This document shows, in pieces, positions 19,632-28,465 of a DNA stretch of 64,000 nt; the first letter of the stretch is position 1; each line of letters opens with the position of its first letter. This stretch comes from Beijerinckiaceae bacterium RH AL1. GTDB lineage: Bacteria > Pseudomonadota > Alphaproteobacteria > Rhizobiales > Beijerinckiaceae. The position numbers and the translations under genes are program-made. Location of the stretch: positions 2,914,597 through 2,978,596 of the forward strand of contig LR590083.2 in assembly GCA_901457705.2 (NCBI GenBank), written 5' to 3'. Below the pieces are notes generated by a model that saw only the letters and a program-made list of their open reading frames with translations, did not search any database and was not told the origin of the DNA.

Positions 19632-20021
19632 TCAAGGCCGCCTGACCTCGATCGCCCCCGCCTTGCGCGCCGCCTTCTGGAGCCGCATATCGAAGGTCAC
19701 GAAAGCTCCACATCCGTCAGCACCTGCGAGGTGCAGGCCGTCGGCGAAGTCCATGCCGGCCTCGGCGTAGGTCAGGGCACGGGCGAGCCGGTCGGGGCGT
19801 TCGACGACGACGTGCGGGAGCCCGGCGAAATCGCGAAGGGCCTTGCAGACTCGCGCGCGCGCAAAGCCGTAGGCGCTGCGCAGCACCCAGTCCGTCTCCA
19901 GCCAAACCGTGTCGCCGACCAGCACCTCGTTGTCGTCGACGAGGCGCCGTGCGGCCTTGGCCTGGACCGGATCGTCGCCGACGAGGTAGCGAACGACGAC
20001 GTTCGTATCAATCGCCAGCAC
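19632..20021 (-). CDS. vapC: PIN-domain toxin (VapC type)
   Basis: Probable ribonuclease toxin of a type II toxin-antitoxin pair. The 129-residue protein has PIN acidic residues in AIDTNVVVRYL at the start, ETDWVL in the middle, the GMDFADGLHLA motif and FVTFD near the end. The start is GTG 20021 with GCGGAGG upstream, which overlaps the antitoxin stop by 14 bp; translation is therefore coupled. The frame is open upstream inside the antitoxin gene. Confidence 0.88.
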   Translation of the reverse strand: MLAIDTNVVVRYLVGDDPVQAKAARRLVDDNEVLVGDTVWLETDWVLRSAYGFARARVCKALRDFAGLPHVVVERPDRLARALTYAEAGMDFADGLHLAGADGCGAFVTFDMRLQKAARKAGAIEVRRP

Positions 20022-20280
20022 GGCGCCGCGCCTCCGCGACAAGCGCGGCTTCGATCTCGTCGATCGACTTGGCCTTGCCATCAAACTTCAGCGAGCCGAA
20101 CACCTGCTCCGGCGTCGTCGCGGCGAAATGCGGGGCGGTGCTCAAAAGGACCCCCTCCGGGGTCTCCTCGACGACGAGCCGGGTGCCTGGGGTCCAGCGC
20201 CGCTGATCCCGGACCACCTTCGGCAAAATCACCTGGCCCTTCGTCGAGACGACCGTCGTTCCGACTTTTCCCGACGCCAT
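20008..20280 (-). CDS. vapB: AbrB/SpoVT-type antitoxin
   Basis: The 90-residue partner of the overlapping PIN toxin. Residues about 6-50 form a swapped-hairpin AbrB DNA-binding domain (TTVVSTKGQVILPKVVRD, then PGTRLVVEETPEGVLL), and the C-terminal tail (KSIDEIEAALVAEARRRAGD end region) would wrap the toxin. GGAGGG precedes the ATG. Such antitoxins normally bind their own promoter, here the region upstream of 20280. Confidence 0.88.
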   Translation of the reverse strand: MASGKVGTTVVSTKGQVILPKVVRDQRRWTPGTRLVVEETPEGVLLSTAPHFAATTPEQVFGSLKFDGKAKSIDEIEAALVAEARRRAGD

Positions 20281-20421
20281 GCGGCCCTCCTTGAGTAAGA
20301 CGATCGTAAGATAGCATGCTCCGATCCGAGGTTTAAGCCGCGGGATTCCGTGTCGCGAGATTGACGCGCAGCCGGTCCCCCGCGACGCTTGACGCGATCG
20401 TTAAGACGCCGAGGAGCTGGG

Positions 20422-20787
20422 ATGATCGCAATCTACGGCATCAAGAACTGCGACACGATGAAGAAGGCGCGCGCCTTTCTCGATCAGCGCGGCATCGCCT
20501 ACGTCTTCCACGACTACAAGGTGGAGGGCATTGCGAAGGACAAGCTGCAGGAATGGATCGGCAAGGTCGGCTGGGAGAAGCTCCTCAACCGCGCCGGCAC
20601 CACCTTCAAAAAGCTGCCGGAGGCCGAGCGGCAGGACCTGACGGAAGCGAAGGCCATAGCCCTCATGCTGGCGCAGCCGTCGATGATCAAGCGGCCCGTC
20701 CTGGAGGCCGGCGCGACCCTGCTCGTCGGCTTCGACGCGACAGCGTACGAGGGTGTTGCGGGCTCGGCGGGTCGCGGTCGAGACTAG
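20422..20787 (+). CDS. ArsC/Spx-family (YffB-like) reductase
   Basis: A 121-residue thioredoxin-fold protein with the single active cysteine in IKNCDTMKKA near the N-terminus and FHDYKVEGI, followed by the helical insert and the conserved SMIKRPVLE before the last strand. That pattern is the ArsC/YffB family, whose members are often not true arsenate reductases. GAGGAG precedes ATG 20422. No arsenic genes lie nearby. Confidence 0.88.
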   Translation: MIAIYGIKNCDTMKKARAFLDQRGIAYVFHDYKVEGIAKDKLQEWIGKVGWEKLLNRAGTTFKKLPEAERQDLTEAKAIALMLAQPSMIKRPVLEAGATLLVGFDATAYEGVAGSAGRGRD

Positions 20788-20836
20788 GGGCAACGGCTCT
20801 CGTTGTATCCTCGCTCTCGGAGCAGGTATGCCGAGC

Positions 20837-21508
20837 TCAGGTTTTGGTCTTAGGCTTTGAGCTCCGGCTGTCCTTCCAGCCTCGACCTCGCGGCCACGCC
20901 TTCATGCCCGCGTCGACGATCGCCACCAAGTCTTCGCGAGACGCGCCGTCGCGCGCGAGCACGGACATTCCCTGCATGAGCGCCATGGCGAGACCGGCAA
21001 GCTTGGGCGCTTGCACATCGTTTGGAAGAAGACCGTCCGCAATATCCCGCGCGATCCGCGTCTCGAGCCGGGCGGCGCTGTGCTGGCGAACCTGCGCGAC
21101 GGCCTCCTGAACATCGCGCGACTCGGCCGATCCGCTCGCCGTCGCGCTCGCGAGCAGGCAGCCTTTGGGCGTCACGTCCCCGGTGTAGACCGTGGCAGCC
21201 GTCATCATCAGGTCGCGGGCGGCGTCATACGCCGTCGGCGCGTCCTCGAGCGCGCGCGCGGTGTCCTCGGGATCGCCGGCGTAGAGCCGGACGGCCTCGA
21301 GGAACAAGCGCCTCTTGTCACCGAAGGCCGTGTAGAGGCTCGGCGCGGTGATCCCCATCGCGTCGGTCAGGTCGGCGATCGACGTGGTCTCGTAGCCGTG
21401 ACGCCAAAACGTCAGCATCGCGGCGTGCAACGCGGCGTCCCGATCGAAGGACAGCGGTCGGCCCTTGCGACGGGGTGACGCTTCGGCAGCCTTTTTCGTA
21501 GTGGTCAT
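20837..21508 (-). CDS. TetR/AcrR-family repressor
   Basis: A 223-residue regulator with a basic N-terminal arm and a helix-turn-helix at about 20-65 (AALHAAMLTFWRHGYETTSIADL, then MGITAPSLYTAFGDKRRLF). The C-terminal ligand-binding part carries GCLLASATASGS, typical of regulators of oxidoreductases. It is divergent from the aldo/keto reductase gene, which it probably controls through the shared 77-bp promoter region. Confidence 0.9.
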   Translation of the reverse strand: MTTTKKAAEASPRRKGRPLSFDRDAALHAAMLTFWRHGYETTSIADLTDAMGITAPSLYTAFGDKRRLFLEAVRLYAGDPEDTARALEDAPTAYDAARDLMMTAATVYTGDVTPKGCLLASATASGSAESRDVQEAVAQVRQHSAARLETRIARDIADGLLPNDVQAPKLAGLAMALMQGMSVLARDGASREDLVAIVDAGMKAWPRGRGWKDSRSSKPKTKT

Positions 21509-21554
21509 TATGGAATCGATTGACCTTCGGTGGCGGACGTGTCACCGGTTTTCA

Positions 21555-21566
21555 TAGCACTCGCTA
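21555..21566. promoter_or_regulatory. candidate TetR operator (TAGC-N4-GCTA)
   Basis: A short inverted repeat, TAGC at 21555-21558 and GCTA at 21563-21566, stands between the divergent TetR and aldo/keto reductase genes, 19 bp before the reductase GTG. It is the only symmetric element I see there. The arms are short, so this is tentative. Confidence 0.3.
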
Positions 21567-21585
21567 CGAAATTGGAGAACCCGCC

Positions 21586-22662
21586 GTGTCGCTCACCGCG
21601 TTTCGCACGCTCGGCAGGTCGGGGCTGGTGGTCAGCCCGCTCGCGCTTGGCACGATGACCTTCGGCACCAGCGGATGGGGCGCCGATGAGGCCACATCGC
21701 GCGAGATCTTATCGTCCTATCGCGCAGCGGGCGGAAACTTCATCGACACGGCCGACATCTATGCCGGGGGCGCAAGCGAAACGCTGGTGGGCCGCTTCAT
21801 GAAGGAGACCGGCACACGCGACGAGGTGGTGCTTGCGACCAAGTTCGCCTTCAACAATTCGGCGAGCTCGCTCGCGGCGGGTCATACCGGCCGCGGCGAT
21901 CCCAACTCGGGCGGCGCTGGCGCCAAGAACATCCATCGGGCGCTCGAGGCGTCGTTGCGACGACTCGGCACCGACTATGTCGACCTTTACTGGATGCACA
22001 TCTGGGATGGCGTGACCCCGGCCGACGAGCTCGTCGAGACGTTGAGCAGCCTCGTCAGGGCGGGAAAGATCCGTTACTACGCGCTGTCCGACATGCCGGC
22101 CTGGTTCGCGATGAAAGTCGCGACGATCGCCGCCGAACGGCGCGTGCCCGCCCCCATTGCAATCCAGGTCGAATATTCGCTCGTCGCGCGGGAGGTCGAA
22201 AACGAACATGTCCCAGCCGCACGCGAGGCCGGCATGGGCGTCATGCCGTGGAGCCCGCTGGCCGGCGGCTTCCTTGCCGGCAAGTATCGGCGCGAGGATA
22301 CCAGCGGCACCGGCCGGCTGAGCGGCGCCAACCCGTTCGGCAAGAGCAAGTTCACGGATCGCAACTGGAATATTCTCGAGGAGCTGACATCGGTTGCGCG
22401 CGAGCTCGCACGTCCGGTGGCGCAGGTGGCGCTCGCCTGGGTGATGGCGCGGCCGGGCGTCACCGCGACCTTGGTGGGCGCACGCACAGTGTCGCAGCTC
22501 GCCGACACCATCGCCGCAACCGAGATCCTCCTAGATCCCGATCAGATGCGCCGCCTGGATGAGGCCAGCGCGCCTGCGCCGAGCTTCGGTGCCTCACTGA
22601 CAGCCCCTGCGATCCGCCGCATGGTGTTCGGCGGAAATGCCGTCACCGGTTGGGGGGAGTGA
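21586..22662 (+). CDS. aldo/keto reductase
   Basis: NADPH-dependent oxidoreductase with a TIM-barrel fold, 358 residues. The catalytic tetrad can be followed: Asp in NFIDTADIYAGG, its Tyr, Lys in LATKFAF and His in WMHIWDG. The C-terminal part has the cofactor loop VGARTVSQLADT. The length and PNSGGAGAKNI insert fit the YajO/AKR-type group. The start is GTG 21586 with GGAGAA upstream. Likely regulated by the divergent TetR gene. Confidence 0.9.
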   Translation: MSLTAFRTLGRSGLVVSPLALGTMTFGTSGWGADEATSREILSSYRAAGGNFIDTADIYAGGASETLVGRFMKETGTRDEVVLATKFAFNNSASSLAAGHTGRGDPNSGGAGAKNIHRALEASLRRLGTDYVDLYWMHIWDGVTPADELVETLSSLVRAGKIRYYALSDMPAWFAMKVATIAAERRVPAPIAIQVEYSLVAREVENEHVPAAREAGMGVMPWSPLAGGFLAGKYRREDTSGTGRLSGANPFGKSKFTDRNWNILEELTSVARELARPVAQVALAWVMARPGVTATLVGARTVSQLADTIAATEILLDPDQMRRLDEASAPAPSFGASLTAPAIRRMVFGGNAVTGWGE

Positions 22663-22883
22663 CGCGCAGGCCGCGCACAAGATCGAGGGCTGCGCCGGCG
22701 ATGTCGGCGTCCTACGCGATTAAGCCTATTTACCGGTTGTTAACCGCGCCGCGCCGGCCTCTGGCACAAGCACCGCTCCATGGGAGCGAGCTTCATGGCG
22801 CGTTGCGACCTCGGGGTGGCCAACACGGCGGGCGGGACGGCGGCCGTCGCGCCGAGCCTGCGTCCATGTCGGAGGCGCGGCGG

Positions 22884-23678
22884 ATGACGCTCGCCTCGCA
22901 CGATCTCGGGCATCCCGGCGGCGCGCGGCCGGCACCGGTGGTCTTCGGCATCCCGCTCGCAGCCAGCGGCATCGAGCAGATCGTCGCGACGCTGCGCACG
23001 CGGCCGGCCGCGCGCCAGGCGCTGCCGCTGTTCACGATCAACGTCGCCCACGTCACGAGCCTGCGCCGCGACGCGGCCTTCCGGCACGCCTATCGGCAAG
23101 CCTGGCTGGTGACGCTCGACGGCACGCCGGTCCACGTCTTCGCGCGGCTCAGCGGCGCGGCGGTCGAGAAGGTCGCCGGCTCCGACCTCGTCGCGCGGCT
23201 GCTCGCGACGCGGATCGAGGGCATGCGCGGCTTCTTCGTCGTCAGCTCGGAGGCCACCGCGCGAGCCCTGCGGGCGCGCCTCGTCGCACGCGGCTTCCCC
23301 GACGACGCCCTGGCCTTCGTCGTGCCGCCCTTCGGCTTCGAGCGCGACGAGGCCTATTCGCAGGCGCTCGCGGCACGCATCGCGGCGCACGGCACGACGC
23401 ACCTCTTCATGGGCGTGGGGGCGCCGAAGTCCGAGATCTGGGTCGTCGCCTGGAAGGCTCAGCTCGGCGGCTGCTACGCGCTCTGCGTCGGCGCCGGGCT
23501 CGACTATGTCGCCGGCACGCGGCGGCGCGCCCCGGTCCTCCTGCAGAAGATGGGGCTCGAATGGGCCTGGCGCTTCGGCGCCGAGCCGCGGCGCTTGGCG
23601 AAGCGCTACATCTTCGATGCCTTCGGCTTCCTCTGGATCGTCGCCTTCCGCAAGCTCGACCTGCGCACGGCCGACTAG
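22884..23678 (+). CDS. WecG/TagA/CpsF-family glycosyltransferase
   Basis: Transfers N-acetylmannosaminuronate-like or related sugars to lipid-linked precursors at the cytoplasmic membrane face (GT26). The 264-residue protein has FTINVAHVTSLRRD, the conserved LDGTPVHVFARL, and GVGAPKSEIWV followed by CVGAGLDYVAGTRRRAP, the family core. A GGAGG 8 bases before ATG 22884 sets the start; ATG 22866 is possible. No polysaccharide cluster surrounds it. The 221 bp upstream contain an AT-rich patch (about 22715-22745) that may be the promoter. Confidence 0.88.
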   Translation: MTLASHDLGHPGGARPAPVVFGIPLAASGIEQIVATLRTRPAARQALPLFTINVAHVTSLRRDAAFRHAYRQAWLVTLDGTPVHVFARLSGAAVEKVAGSDLVARLLATRIEGMRGFFVVSSEATARALRARLVARGFPDDALAFVVPPFGFERDEAYSQALAARIAAHGTTHLFMGVGAPKSEIWVVAWKAQLGGCYALCVGAGLDYVAGTRRRAPVLLQKMGLEWAWRFGAEPRRLAKRYIFDAFGFLWIVAFRKLDLRTAD

Positions 23679-23681
23679 CGC

Positions 23682-25217
23682 TCACGCCCCACGCTCGACG
23701 ACCTCGGCGCCCTTCACGCCGACCGCGGCGGCCAGCGCGACGAGCCGGTCGGCGACGACCTCGCTGTCGGGCACCCGCGCCGCCTGCCCGACGATGAGGC
23801 GAACGGCGTCGGTCTCGATCTTCAGCTCGGCCTCGGCCAGCACGGCGGGCGCGCCGGCCGAAAGGCGGTAGGCCAGCGTCATCGCCCGCCCCAGGATCGT
23901 CGCGCGGCGGCGTAGCGGCTTCGACAGCAGGTCGATCGCCGGCGACAGCACGGGGTCGTCGGCCTTGCCGCCGTAGCGAGCGTGGACGGCGGCAGCCAGC
24001 AGCACGCGCTCCTCGTGCGTGAGGCCGATGAACGGGAAGGTCAGGAGCCGCCGAAAGCTCTCGGACGCGCGCAGGTCCTGGTTGTCGTGCCAGACGATGT
24101 CGGAGAGCGCGCAGGCGGCGATGCGCAGCCGCGCCTCGGCTGCCGTCTCGCCCGGAAACAGCACCGCGGTCCATTGCACAAGGGCCGGCGCGAAATTGTG
24201 CACGCGCGCCGCCGGCAGGCCGATCATCTGCGCCGCCTCGACGAGCGGATCGCGCTGCCGCTCGGCCTCGTCGAGCTGCGCATAAAGCCAGCCCTCGCGC
24301 AGGCCGAGGGCGGAAAAGGTGACGCGCTCCGGCGCCAGGCGCTTCAGCGTGCGATCGAGCACCAGCGCGGCCGCCGGCAGCGTGCGAGCGCGGCGCGACG
24401 GCACCGTGCTCATCGCGGCCGCCGAGGCGCCGCCGCCGCGCCACAGCGACTTCGCGAAGGCGCGGATGACGCTCGTCTCGACGCTGTAGCCGTGCACCAC
24501 CGGCACCGGCCAGCCGACCTCCGCCATGTGCGCCTTGGCGAGCGCGCGCCAGCCGCCGCCGACGGGATAGAACACGGGATGCGCCAGCGCCGGCGGCAGG
24601 CCGTCGGCCAGCAGCGCGTCGACCTCCTTCTTGGCGACGTCGGTCCCCTTTTCGAGCAGCGCCTCGACCGGCAGCGCGCCGAGCGGCAGGCTCACCCAGC
24701 GCTCGCCGACGTGATCGTCGAGGGCCTCGGCGACCTCCAGGCTGCCGCCGCCCATGTCGCCGATCAGCCCGACCGGCCGGAAGAAGCCCGAAACGACACC
24801 GAGCGCGGCGTGCCGTGCTTCCTCCTCGCCGGAGAGAATGCGGATGTCGATATCCGCGCCCGCCTTGATCGCGGCCTTCAGCTCGGGGCCGTTGGTGGCG
24901 CGTCGCATGGCCTCGGTCGCGGTGGCATCGAGACGCGTCACGCCCATCGCATCGGCGATGGCGCGGAAGCGTCGGACCGCGTCCACCGTCCGCTTGAAGC
25001 TCTCCGTCTTGATCGCGCCGGTCTGCGCCAGCCCCTCGCCGAGGCGGCACATGGATTTTTCGTTGAAGCGCGGCAGCGGCGCGCGGCCGAGCGCGTCGTA
25101 GACGACGAGCCGCACCGAGTTCGAGCCGATGTCGATGATGCCGTAGGGCGCGCTCTCGGCGCGCATCGCGCGCTCGGGATCGAGGCCGAGCGGTCGTGCG
25201 ACGTCGTCCTTGGCCAT
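23682..25217 (-). CDS. ppx: Ppx/GppA family exopolyphosphatase
   Basis: Hydrolyses terminal phosphates of polyphosphate, or pppGpp. The 511-residue protein belongs to the ASKHA fold: the first phosphate motif is YGIIDIGSNSVRLVVYD, then ATEAMR, ILSGEEEARHAALGV and the second phosphate motif GDMGGGSLEV. A C-terminal HD-like helical domain follows. GGAGGA precedes ATG 25217. The ppk gene is not in the window. Confidence 0.92.
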   Translation of the reverse strand: MAKDDVARPLGLDPERAMRAESAPYGIIDIGSNSVRLVVYDALGRAPLPRFNEKSMCRLGEGLAQTGAIKTESFKRTVDAVRRFRAIADAMGVTRLDATATEAMRRATNGPELKAAIKAGADIDIRILSGEEEARHAALGVVSGFFRPVGLIGDMGGGSLEVAEALDDHVGERWVSLPLGALPVEALLEKGTDVAKKEVDALLADGLPPALAHPVFYPVGGGWRALAKAHMAEVGWPVPVVHGYSVETSVIRAFAKSLWRGGGASAAAMSTVPSRRARTLPAAALVLDRTLKRLAPERVTFSALGLREGWLYAQLDEAERQRDPLVEAAQMIGLPAARVHNFAPALVQWTAVLFPGETAAEARLRIAACALSDIVWHDNQDLRASESFRRLLTFPFIGLTHEERVLLAAAVHARYGGKADDPVLSPAIDLLSKPLRRRATILGRAMTLAYRLSAGAPAVLAEAELKIETDAVRLIVGQAARVPDSEVVADRLVALAAAVGVKGAEVVERGA

Positions 25218-25278
25218 GCCCGTCCTCCCCGCGGCGCATACATGATGCACCGCGGGGATATGGGTTCAACCCGGCGCT

Positions 25279-25296
25279 TTGGCGCCCGGGCGCCAA
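25279..25296. repeat. 18-bp perfect palindrome
   Basis: TTGGCGCCC followed by its exact reverse complement, placed 2 bp after the stop of the small secreted protein gene and before ppx. On the minus strand it could act as a transcription terminator hairpin, but no T-run follows, so its role is open. Confidence 0.5.
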
Positions 25297-25298
25297 GC

Positions 25299-25520
25299 TT
25301 AGTGCAGGCCGCCGACGGGGCCACCGGTGTAGGTGCCGCACGAGCGGTGCGCCGTGCCGGCGGACTGGCCGATGCAGGCCTGGCGCTGGCCGTGATGCGC
25401 GCCCTCGTGCATCTTGCCGTAGTGGTGGTGATAGAGCTGATGCATCGGGATCTCCGCCACGGCCGCGGTGAACGAGCCGAGCGAGAGGGCGATTGCAGAA
25501 ACGACAACAAGCTTTTTCAT
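25299..25520 (-). CDS. small secreted protein with C-terminal GGPVGGL
   Basis: A 73-residue protein with a clear Sec signal peptide (MKKLVVVSAIALSLGSFTA start, cleavage near AVAE at 22-23). The mature part is about 50 residues, rich in His and with two Cys (QACIG and SCGTY), and ends TYTGGPVGGLH. AGGAG precedes ATG 25520. The GGPVGGL ending recurs in the small secreted protein at 26788-27039. Function unknown. Confidence 0.75.
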   Translation of the reverse strand: MKKLVVVSAIALSLGSFTAAVAEIPMHQLYHHHYGKMHEGAHHGQRQACIGQSAGTAHRSCGTYTGGPVGGLH

Positions 25521-25746
25521 GGCAGTCTCCTGTGTTTGCCAGGCAGGAGATAGCGACTGTACTGTCGAGACGATTTGCTGCTTTGTAACGTAATGTGCGA
25601 CGTCGCCGACGATGCGTAAAGACGAGCGCCAGCGCTGCGTGAAACCGCTGCCACGGGCGCGGCGAAATAGCGGACGAAGCGCGGGAGCCTTCCCAAGCGC
25701 GGCTCCTGCGCCCATCTTAGGCGCAACAAGAAGGAGGCAGGCAGGC

Positions 25747-26211
25747 ATGGCCGACTATCACAAGAATCCCGATGCGGTTTCGGCGCTGACGCCGGAGCAG
25801 TACCGCGTGACGCAGGAGGACGGCACCGAGCGGCCCTTCACCGGCGCGTACTGGGACAACCACGAGCCGGGCATCTACGTCGACGTCGTCTCCGGCGAGC
25901 CGCTCTTCGCCTCGACCGACAAGTTCGAGTCGGGCTCGGGCTGGCCGAGCTTCACCAAGCCGATCGAGAAGGCGCACGTGAAGGAGTTGCGCGACGCGAG
26001 CCACGGCATGGTCCGCACGGAAGTCCGCTCGGCGAACGGCGACAGCCACCTCGGCCACGTGTTCCCGGACGGCCCGCGCGACAAGGGTGGCCTGCGCTAC
26101 TGCATCAACTCGGCCTCGCTGCGCTTCGTCCACGCCAAGGACCTCGAGGAGGAAGGCTACGGCGCCTACGCGCAACTGTTCGAGACCAAACAGACGGAGA
26201 GCGCACGATGA
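25747..26211 (+). CDS. msrB: peptide-methionine (R)-S-oxide reductase
   Basis: Repairs the R isomer of methionine sulfoxide. The 154-residue protein has the SelR domain with [34 protein letters not shown] and the catalytic Cys in RYCINSASL. The two CxxC zinc pairs of many MsrBs are absent (the first reads VDVVSG), and the usual GCGWPSF resolving cysteine is Ser. AAGGAGG precedes ATG 25747. Its stop overlaps the msrA start (ATGA), so the two are translationally coupled. Confidence 0.93.
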   Translation: MADYHKNPDAVSALTPEQYRVTQEDGTERPFTGAYWDNHEPGIYVDVVSGEPLFASTDKFESGSGWPSFTKPIEKAHVKELRDASHGMVRTEVRSANGDSHLGHVFPDGPRDKGGLRYCINSASLRFVHAKDLEEEGYGAYAQLFETKQTESAR

Positions 26212-26726
26212 CGACGCAGAAAGCCATCCTCGCGGGCGGCTGCTTCTGGGGCATGCAGGACCTGATCCGGCGTGAGCCCGGCGTGGTGTCGACGCGGGTC
26301 GGCTACACCGGCGGCGACGTTGCGAACGCCACCTACCGCAATCACGGCACGCATGCCGAGGGCATCGAGATCGTCTTCGATCCCGCGAAGACGAGCTATC
26401 GGCGCCTGCTCGAGCTGTTCTTCCAGATCCACGACCCGACGACGAAGAACCGCCAGGGCAACGACCGCGGCCTGAGCTATCGCTCGGCGATCTACTGGCT
26501 CGACGAGGAGCAGAAGCGCATCGCCGAGGAGACGATCGCCGACGTCGAGGCCTCTGGCCTGTGGCCGGGCAAGGTGGTGACCGAGGTCGAGAAGGCCGGC
26601 CCGTTCTGGGAGGCCGAGCCGGAGCACCAGGACTACCTGGAGCGCATCCCCAACGGCTACACCTGCCACTTCCCGCGGCCGAACTGGGTGCTGCCGCGCC
26701 GCGACGAGGTCAAGAAGGCGAGCTGA
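26208..26726 (+). CDS. msrA: peptide-methionine (S)-S-oxide reductase
   Basis: Repairs the S isomer of methionine sulfoxide, complementary to MsrB. The 172-residue protein has the catalytic GCFWG near the N-terminus, GYTGG, the [13 protein letters not shown] segment and [11 protein letters not shown]. The start overlaps the msrB stop by 4 bp. The C-terminus ends without a pair of recycling cysteines; one Cys (YTCHF) is near residue 155. A strong terminator closes the operon. Confidence 0.94.
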   Translation: MTTQKAILAGGCFWGMQDLIRREPGVVSTRVGYTGGDVANATYRNHGTHAEGIEIVFDPAKTSYRRLLELFFQIHDPTTKNRQGNDRGLSYRSAIYWLDEEQKRIAEETIADVEASGLWPGKVVTEVEKAGPFWEAEPEHQDYLERIPNGYTCHFPRPNWVLPRRDEVKKAS

Positions 26727-26754
26727 TAGCTAAAGCGGCCCTTGCTTGAAAGCG

Positions 26755-26785
26755 CACCCCGAAGCTCGCAGCTTCGGGGTGTTTT
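26755..26785 (+). terminator. Rho-independent terminator of msrBA
   Basis: A perfect 12-bp stem (CACCCCGAAGCT with AGCTTCGGGGTG) with a 3-nt loop, followed by TTTTCTTT. It stands between msrA and the convergent small secreted protein gene at 26788. Confidence 0.92.
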
Positions 26786-26787
26786 CT

Positions 26788-27039
26788 TTAGTTCCTGTTC
26801 GGCAAGCCGCCGACCGGGCCGCCGCTTGCGGTCCCACGGCCGTAATATCCGGTCCCGTCGAAGCGGCGGCCGTAGTAGCCGCGAAACCCGTAGGGGCCGA
26901 AGCGGCGCGGCCCGTACCAGTACGGCGCGAAGCGCGGCGGACCGCGATAGGCCCACGGCGGCACGGGCTGCGCCGCGGCCGGCATCGCGGCGCCGAGCGC
27001 CGCGGCGAGCACCGTCAGGTGCACGATCTTGATCATCAC
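26788..27039 (-). CDS. small secreted Arg/Tyr/Gly-rich protein with GGPVGGL
   Basis: An 83-residue protein with a Sec signal peptide (hydrophobic about 5-20, cleavage near AAAQ). The mature part is rich in Tyr, Gly, Arg, Pro and Phe, with PYWYGPRRFGPYGFRGYYGRR-like repeats of aromatic and basic residues, and ends with SGGPVGGLPNRN. GAGGA precedes the start (ATGATG). Such proteins may sit in the cell envelope; no function is known to me. Confidence 0.7.
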   Translation of the reverse strand: MMIKIVHLTVLAAALGAAMPAAAQPVPPWAYRGPPRFAPYWYGPRRFGPYGFRGYYGRRFDGTGYYGRGTASGGPVGGLPNRN

Positions 27040-27135
27040 GGTGTCATCCTCTGGAGGGGCTGTCGCTCCGCGAACGCCGTCATGCGGCTTGGCGTTGCGC
27101 CGCCGCGGGATGCGAGGCGAAACGACCCAGCAGTT

Positions 27136-27564
27136 TCAGTCCGGCTTCGCCCACGGGTCGTAGCTGCCGAAGCTCCAGACATGCCCTTCGGGATCGCGGG
27201 CGGAGTAGCTGCGGCCGCCATAGCCCTGGTCCATCGGCGGCATGATCGTCTCGCACCCGGCGGCCTCGGCGGCGGCGGCGAGCGCGTCGACGTCGTCGAC
27301 CACGACATAGATCGTCATCGTCACACCCCCGGCCGTCGCGACGTCGACGAGCCGGGCCTTGCGCTCGAAATCGTTGCCCCTAACGCTGCCGAGCATGATC
27401 ATCTGCCCGTCGCGGACCAGCTCGGCATGCATGACGATCGTCTCGTCGGCGGGATCGAGGTAGACGGCGTGGCGAGTGAAGCCGAAGGCACGGCAGAGGA
27501 CATCGATGGCGGCCGGCGCATCGGCATAGCGCAGGCAGGGAATGATCGCGGGCTTGACGGGCAT
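27136..27564 (-). CDS. VOC/glyoxalase-family protein (PhnB-like)
   Basis: A 142-residue protein of the vicinal oxygen chelate superfamily: two beta-alpha-beta-beta-beta units starting PCLRYADAPAAIDVLCRAFGF, with MHAEL, VVVDDVDAL and YSARDPEGHVWSFGSYDPW. These resemble the bleomycin resistance/PhnB group; substrate unknown. GAGGAGG precedes ATG 27564. It follows the enoyl-CoA hydratase gene on the same strand after 58 bp. Confidence 0.85.
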   Translation of the reverse strand: MPVKPAIIPCLRYADAPAAIDVLCRAFGFTRHAVYLDPADETIVMHAELVRDGQMIMLGSVRGNDFERKARLVDVATAGGVTMTIYVVVDDVDALAAAAEAAGCETIMPPMDQGYGGRSYSARDPEGHVWSFGSYDPWAKPD

Positions 27565-27622
27565 CGGGTCGCCTCCTCGGTCGTTAGAAGCATACCCGGG
27601 AAAGCGGCGGGACGATGCCGCC

Positions 27623-28411
27623 TCAGCCGCCCGTGAACCGCGGCGCGCGCTTCTCAAGGAAGGCGGCGACGCCCTCCTGCGCATCGTGCGTCGGAACGAT
27701 GCTGGCGAAGGCCATCTCCTCGATCGCCAGCCCGTCGTCGATCGAGGCATCGAGGCCGCGGTGGATCGCGGCGAGCGCCGCGGCGAGCGTGGCCGGCGGC
27801 TTGATCGCAAGCTCTGCCGCCAGCGTGAGCGCCGCCTCGCGCAGGTCGGCTGCGGGCACCACGCGGTTGACGAGGCCAAGGCGTGCAGCTTCGGCGGCAT
27901 CGAAGGTCCGCCCCGTGAGGATCAGCTCCAGCGCCGCCTTGCGGCCGACGTTGCGCGGCAGGCGCTGCGTGCCGCCGAAGGTCGGGATGATCCCGATGTT
28001 GATCTCAGCCTTCGAGAAGGTCGCCGTGTCCGCGGCCAGCGCGATATGCGTCGACTCGACCAACTCGCAGCCGCCGCCGAAGGCGAGCCCGTTCACCGCG
28101 GCGATGATCGGCTTCGAGAAGCTTTCGACGCGCCGCGTCATGCGATGGCCGGCGCGCATGAAGTGCGCGACCGCCTCGGCCGGCCCGGCTTGCATATGCG
28201 GCTGGAACGCGGCGATGTCGGCGCCGGCGCTGAAGGCACGTCCGGCGCCGGTGACGACGACGACGCGGATCGCCGGATCGAGCTCGATGCGGTCGAGCGC
28301 CGCCACGATGGCGTCGAGCAGCTCGCGGCTCATCGCGTTGAGCTTGTCGGGCCGGTTCAGCGTCAGCACGGCCGTCGCGTGCACCACCTCGCAGTCGAGC
28401 ACCTCTTTCAT
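27623..28411 (-). CDS. enoyl-CoA hydratase/isomerase family protein
   Basis: Crotonase-fold enzyme of 262 residues acting on acyl-CoA thioesters. It has the oxyanion-hole segments AFSAGADIAAF and NGLAFGGGCELVE, with the catalytic glutamates expected near CELVE and INIGIIPTFGG. This is closest to fatty-acid or phenylacetate-type hydratases, and the exact substrate cannot be told. The frame is open to 28537, but ATG 28411 has a purine-rich site upstream and fits family length. A divergent TetR gene lies 77 bp away. Confidence 0.9.
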   Translation of the reverse strand: MKEVLDCEVVHATAVLTLNRPDKLNAMSRELLDAIVAALDRIELDPAIRVVVVTGAGRAFSAGADIAAFQPHMQAGPAEAVAHFMRAGHRMTRRVESFSKPIIAAVNGLAFGGGCELVESTHIALAADTATFSKAEINIGIIPTFGGTQRLPRNVGRKAALELILTGRTFDAAEAARLGLVNRVVPAADLREAALTLAAELAIKPPATLAAALAAIHRGLDASIDDGLAIEEMAFASIVPTHDAQEGVAAFLEKRAPRFTGG

Positions 28412-28465
28412 CGCCTGTCCCTCTCGCCAGAAGCCGGCGGCACCGCTAAAGCTCGTCGCGACGTT

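Noticed and set aside
22700..22760. CtrA site (TTAA-N7-TTAA) before the WecG-type gene
   Set aside because: TTAA-like elements are present but the spacing does not fit.
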